From contig RIBJ01000032.1 in NCBI GenBank assembly GCA_003762715.1, positions 1 through 64,000 of the forward strand: 64,000 bases of DNA. The letters are read 5' to 3'. Each line of letters begins with the position of its first letter. Position 1 is the stretch's first letter. Origin of the DNA: Muribaculaceae bacterium Isolate-104 (HZI). Its GTDB lineage: Bacteria; Bacteroidota; Bacteroidia; Bacteroidales; Muribaculaceae. Below the pieces are notes generated by a model that did no database searches, was not told where the DNA came from, and was given only the letters and a program-made list of their open reading frames with translations. Positions 60,047 through 64,000 of the stretch are shown here, piece by piece. The position numbers and the translations under genes were made by a program.

Positions 60047-63000
60047 TTAGAAGCTGAGGTTTAGACCTACCGACCATGTGCGCTGCAGCGGATAGAGCTT
60101 ACCGGAACCCCAGCCGCCGCTAAGAGCTTCGGGGTCGAATACGCTCGACATTGAAGTGATTGTGAACAGGTTGTCGCAGGAAACATAAAGGCGGCAGTTG
60201 CTGAGCCCGGCATGACGGATTACATTTGCGGGGAGAGTGTAGCCGAACTGGAAGTTTTTGCAGCGGAGATAAGACGCGTCCTGTTTGTATCGGCTCTGTA
60301 CCTGCCGGTTTTTGTCGGTGTTGAAGTAAGGACGGGGATAGTAGGCGTTGGGGTTGTCCTCTGTCCAGTAGTCCATATGCTCCTCAAAAGCCGCGCTCTG
60401 CCATACACCGCCTGCTGCACCCCAGAAGTAGGGGTCGCCTCCGCCGAAGAACCAGTCGCGCTTCATGACTCCCTGGAAGAAGAACGATGCGTCGAAACCG
60501 TTCCACTGGGCGCCGAGGTTAAGACCGAATCTGTAACGGGGGGTGGTGTTGCCTATTACTGTGAGGTCGCCATGGTTTTCAAGAGTTCCGCTGCCTGAGG
60601 TCACTTCTCCGTCTCCGTTGAGGTCGCGGTACATGATGTCGCCTGCCTGCCAGTTGCTACCCCAGTTGGGTTTGTTGTTTTCCAGCCAAGCAGCCATCTG
60701 CTCGTCGGTCTGGGCGATGCCTTCTGTGGTATAGCCCCACTGTTCGCCGAGTTTCTTTCCGTTATAGTAGCCGGTTACGCTCTGTGCGCTGAATTCGCCC
60801 TCGTAGGGATAAGAGAGGATTTTGCTTGTGTTGTCCGAGATGTTGAAACGTGCTTCGTAAGACACTTTGCCTATGCGGTCGCGCCAGCCGATTTCAAATT
60901 CCCAGCCTGATGTGCGCATGTCGCAGTTGTTGGTTCTGGGAGCGTCTGTGCCGAGAACACCGCCCATAATCATAGCCGGACCAATCATGTCCTTGGTAGT
61001 GCGGGTGAACCAGTCGAAGCTACCGGTGAGGCGGTTGTTCAATGCGGCGAAGTCAAGACCTATGTTCCATGATTCAATGGTTTCCCATGTCATGAGACCG
61101 TTGATGATTGCGGGAAGTGAAGCTGTGTTCATCTGGGCGCCGTTTACAAGCCATGCGCTGTTGTTTGCGCCGAAAGACTGCTGCTGGTAGAAGGGATACC
61201 AGTCCCAGAATGAGTTATATTCGGAGCTGGTGTTGCCGAGCTGACCCCATGATGCACGAAGTTTCAGGGTGCTTATCTTTGAGATGTTTTCGTGGAAGAA
61301 TGCTTCTTTGGCAATGTTCCAGCCTGCGGAGAATGAGGGGAACCATTTCCAGCGGCGGTTGGCAAGGAATCGTGATGAACCGTCGTAACGGATGTTGGCT
61401 TCAAGCATGTAGCGTCCGTCGTAGTCGTAGTTCAGACGACCGAAGTAGCCGGCGGTAGAGCGGTGGTTGTAGGTGTCAGAGGTTTCGAAGCCGTCCTGAG
61501 CCTGGTTGATGAATATTTTGTCAGGGTTTGTGAGGTTTTCACCGTAGCCGTAAAGGGCGTCGTTCTTGTACAGCTCGTAGTTCATACCTACGAGTACCTT
61601 GAAGTTGTTCAGCCCGAATGAGCGGGTGTAGTCGGTGAAAATGTTGAGGGCGTAGTAGTTCTGGCGAGAGTAGCCGTCATAGACATAAGATGTTGTGCCG
61701 TAGTCTGAATTGCGTATGAACGGCTCGTCATTTACATCGTAATAGTATACGGGGGTCATGCTGTAGGCTGTCTTGGCTGTGGAGTTGCGCATGGCGCCGT
61801 CTGCAACTATGTTCCATCCGGCAAGCGGGGTGAAAGTGAAGCGCAGCTGCTGGGTGAAGAGGTCCTGGGCTGTGTCATAGGTGCCCATGTCTTCAAGCTC
61901 TGCTATTTCCATTTCGTTCATGTAGTGTCCGTTGGGGTCGATGACCGGACAGGTCGGCCAGCGGCGGGCGATGTTGTGGTAGAAGTGACCGTCGAGGTAG
62001 AAGGGACGGGTGTAGTCGGTGCGTGTCCATTTGATGTTGTAGTCCACACGAGCCCAGTCTGCGAGCCATGCGCCGATTTTTGCGTTGGTTGTGTAGCGGT
62101 TCTGCTCGTCATGACCGTGACGGATGAGACCGTTCTGGAGGAGGTAGCTTCCGCTGATGAGCCATGTCATGCGGTCGTTGCCGCCGCTAAGGCTGAGGTT
62201 GTGCTGGGTAGAGGGAACATTCTTTTTGTAGTGTTCGGCAAACCAGTCGGTGTTTGCGAAAGCTGAGGTATAATTGTTCCATTTGCCGTTGGTGCCGGCA
62301 GTGGTGCCGTAGTATTCAGGCTGGCTGGGGTCGGTAAACTCGCCGTTCATGTATTTGACGATGTTTTCCATAACCTCGTCGGAGAATTGCTTGCTGCCGT
62401 TGTCGTTGTACTGTGCGGCGTTCCAGTAGTTGGCAAAGTCAAGAGAGTTTACCATTTTCGGCAGCTGGGTTGCGGTGCTGAAGCGTACATCGCCCGAGTA
62501 GTTGATTTTTACAGCTCCTTTCTGACCGCTCTTTGTGGTGACGAGAATAACACCGAAAGAAGCGCGTGAACCGTAGATAGAAGAAGCGGCGGCGTCTTTA
62601 AGAACCGACACGCTTTCGATGTCGTTGGGGTTCAAGGAGTTGATAGAACCTTCGATACCGTCGATGAGTACGAGGGGATTTGCCACGGAGCCGTTACCGA
62701 TAGTGCCGGTACCGCGGATGTTCATGCTCATGGATGAGTTGAGCTCGCCGCCGGCGGTGGTGACACTGAGGTTAAGACCGGGGATAGCACCCTGGAGAGC
62801 CTGCTGCACGTTTGCAACCGGGCGCGACTCGAATGTCTCGGAGCCTACCATTGAGACAGCACCGGTGACATTTACTTTTTTCTGGGTGCCGTAGCCCACG
62901 ACAACGACTTCGTCAAGAGCGCTGGAAAGCTCTTCGAGTGTTACATCAAGTGGGGTTCCTTCCCATTTGAGGTCGGTTGTCTTGCAGCCTACATAGCTGA

Positions 63001-63268
63001 AACGCAATGTGGCTCCGGGTTTTACATTTTTGATAGTGAATTCACCGTCGATGTTGGTGGTGCCACCGTTGGTGGTTCCTACAACGAGAACAGAAACTCC
63101 TACGAGAGTTTCGCCTGTTTCGTCCTTCACTATGCCGGTAGCGGTATCCGCATCCGGCGCGGGTGACGCAGATGCGCTGAACGCCCATCCGGTCAGTAAG
63201 CACAGTGTGAGAAGGTATACGGGAAATGCCGTAAATCTTTTACTCACGTTACGAAAATAGTGATACAT
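60047..63268 (-). CDS. SusC-family TonB-dependent outer-membrane transporter 3
   Basis: The 1073-residue protein has the signal segment LLTGWAFSASASPAPD and the regulatory domain TGIVKDETGETLVGVSVLV. LDEVVVVGYGTQKK precedes the plug (NIRGTGTIGNGSVANPLVL), and the barrel ends WSVGLNLSF. The first residues (MYHYFRNVSKRF) resemble SusC1 and SusC2 (MFHQLRN), pointing to common descent. It heads the susC3-susD3 operon. A GGGGGGGCGG tract lies upstream, but the promoter spacing differs. Confidence 0.95.
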   Translation of the reverse strand: MYHYFRNVSKRFTAFPVYLLTLCLLTGWAFSASASPAPDADTATGIVKDETGETLVGVSVLVVGTTNGGTTNIDGEFTIKNVKPGATLRFSYVGCKTTDLKWEGTPLDVTLEELSSALDEVVVVGYGTQKKVNVTGAVSMVGSETFESRPVANVQQALQGAIPGLNLSVTTAGGELNSSMSMNIRGTGTIGNGSVANPLVLIDGIEGSINSLNPNDIESVSVLKDAAASSIYGSRASFGVILVTTKSGQKGAVKINYSGDVRFSTATQLPKMVNSLDFANYWNAAQYNDNGSKQFSDEVMENIVKYMNGEFTDPSQPEYYGTTAGTNGKWNNYTSAFANTDWFAEHYKKNVPSTQHNLSLSGGNDRMTWLISGSYLLQNGLIRHGHDEQNRYTTNAKIGAWLADWARVDYNIKWTRTDYTRPFYLDGHFYHNIARRWPTCPVIDPNGHYMNEMEIAELEDMGTYDTAQDLFTQQLRFTFTPLAGWNIVADGAMRNSTAKTAYSMTPVYYYDVNDEPFIRNSDYGTTSYVYDGYSRQNYYALNIFTDYTRSFGLNNFKVLVGMNYELYKNDALYGYGENLTNPDKIFINQAQDGFETSDTYNHRSTAGYFGRLNYDYDGRYMLEANIRYDGSSRFLANRRWKWFPSFSAGWNIAKEAFFHENISKISTLKLRASWGQLGNTSSEYNSFWDWYPFYQQQSFGANNSAWLVNGAQMNTASLPAIINGLMTWETIESWNIGLDFAALNNRLTGSFDWFTRTTKDMIGPAMIMGGVLGTDAPRTNNCDMRTSGWEFEIGWRDRIGKVSYEARFNISDNTSKILSYPYEGEFSAQSVTGYYNGKKLGEQWGYTTEGIAQTDEQMAAWLENNKPNWGSNWQAGDIMYRDLNGDGEVTSGSGTLENHGDLTVIGNTTPRYRFGLNLGAQWNGFDASFFFQGVMKRDWFFGGGDPYFWGAAGGVWQSAAFEEHMDYWTEDNPNAYYPRPYFNTDKNRQVQSRYKQDASYLRCKNFQFGYTLPANVIRHAGLSNCRLYVSCDNLFTITSMSSVFDPEALSGGWGSGKLYPLQRTWSVGLNLSF

Positions 63269-63374
63269 GATTAAATGATTGGGTTATTATTTAAGGTTGA
63301 TTGGTTGTTTTCCTCACCCTGTACAAGGGAGGAATTTTGTTCAAAATATGTCAGTGTACTTGCCTTATCCGGTT

Positions 63375-63430
63375 CAAAGGTAATTAAAGGTAATGAAACT
63401 ACATAAACTATATTTAACTACCGCCCCCCC
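63375..63430 (-). promoter_or_regulatory. susC3 upstream region: G-tract and TACCTTTG box
   Basis: On the minus strand AAATGGGGGGGCGG (G-tract 63430-63421) is followed by TACCTTTG at 63382-63375, a gap of 38 bp instead of the 18 bp seen at susC1 and susC2. A poor box (TAGTTTCA) occupies the 18-19 bp position. The stretch 63269-63713 has no supportable gene; it otherwise holds a plus-strand TATATTTG (63449-63456), two AATTGCAA repeats near 63572 and 63606, and the guaB promoter. Confidence 0.4.
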
Positions 63431-63674
63431 ATTTTAAACAAAATTAACTATATTTGCATCTTATAGCGTTGTGTAATGTTAATGAAAGGCAGTTATTGAC
63501 GAAAACTGCATGTGCTGTTTCTGTAGGGAGAAGCCGGTATGGAGGTTGCGGGGAAGTGGACATTGCATCAATTGCAACACCTTAATTATATATAGGGGCC
63601 GGCGTAATTGCAATAATTTGGCGCGGGGCGCATCAAGAGGGCTTTTTGATTGCGCGTGTTTCAAAAAAAAACAT

Positions 63675-63682
63675 TATCTTTG
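63675..63682 (+). promoter_or_regulatory. -7 box (TATCTTTG) of guaB
   Basis: TATCTTTG lies 31 bp before the guaB ATG; a TTG at 63650-63652 is 22 bp upstream, slightly longer than usual. Confidence 0.6.
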
Positions 63683-63692
63683 CGTGCAATAA

Positions 63693-64000
<308 letters not shown>

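Noticed and set aside
63510-63692. 60-codon Cys-rich frame before guaB
   Set aside because: It runs through the guaB -7 box, has no ribosome-binding context and an opposite-strand frame of the same length exists.

Overview
The window looks like chromosomal DNA of a gut Bacteroidales. The evidence is three SusC/SusD pairs, lipoproteins with Bacteroidota-type signal peptides, GldH, a subtilase with a type IX secretion (T9SS)-like tail, a serine-type sulfatase, and many TAnnTTTG -7 promoter boxes, some with TTG or TTTG about 20 bp upstream. Protein style (Ala/Gly-rich, moderately high GC) suggests the Muribaculaceae; that family placement is an inference.

Layout. 1-196: start of an IS4-like transposase running off the left edge. 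313-12989: cell-envelope and housekeeping genes (surface lipoprotein, subtilase, DUF4494 and YggS pair, sugar MFS transporter, transketolase, OmpA-like protein, M48 protease, VanX-type dipeptidase, small membrane protein). 13055-19236: small anchored protein plus CoA-transferase operon, miaB, pepD, small proteins, OmpH-like lipoprotein. 19315-25890: glycosyltransferase, sulfatase, an orphan DUF6291-like protein, and a tightly overlapping lipoprotein/ABC ATPase/permease operon. 25887-33202 (minus strand): a long gene string with a coiled-coil protein, zapA, rny, ricT, gldH, HAD phosphatase, M24 peptidase and CCA-type nucleotidyltransferase. 33370-38085 (minus): cardiolipin synthase, rpsF-rpsR-rplI, a DUF5106/thioredoxin-like lipoprotein and riboflavin synthase. 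38260-44125 (plus): an orphan holin-like gene, then rimP-nusA-infB-folK. 44277-63268: a glycan-uptake region with two tandem, evidently duplicated susCD pairs, a GH20 hexosaminidase, and a third susCD pair facing it. 63714-end: start of guaB.

How the genes work together. The SusCD systems and GH20 enzyme suggest uptake and cleavage of N-acetylhexosamine-containing (host-type) glycans; no regulator lies beside them. rny next to ricT suggests an RNA-decay module. rimP-nusA-infB is the classical translation/transcription-factor operon and carries a terminator-like hairpin in its leader.

The least explained signals are non-coding: a G-tract element in the -33 position of the two tandem susC promoters with identical spacing, a perfect 19-bp palindrome that puts a -7 box on both strands before the lipoprotein/ABC operon, fully interleaved divergent promoters at miaB, three GATTTTAACA repeats before the DUF6291-like gene, and a structured segment between zapA and rny. 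I saw no rRNA, tRNA or CRISPR array.
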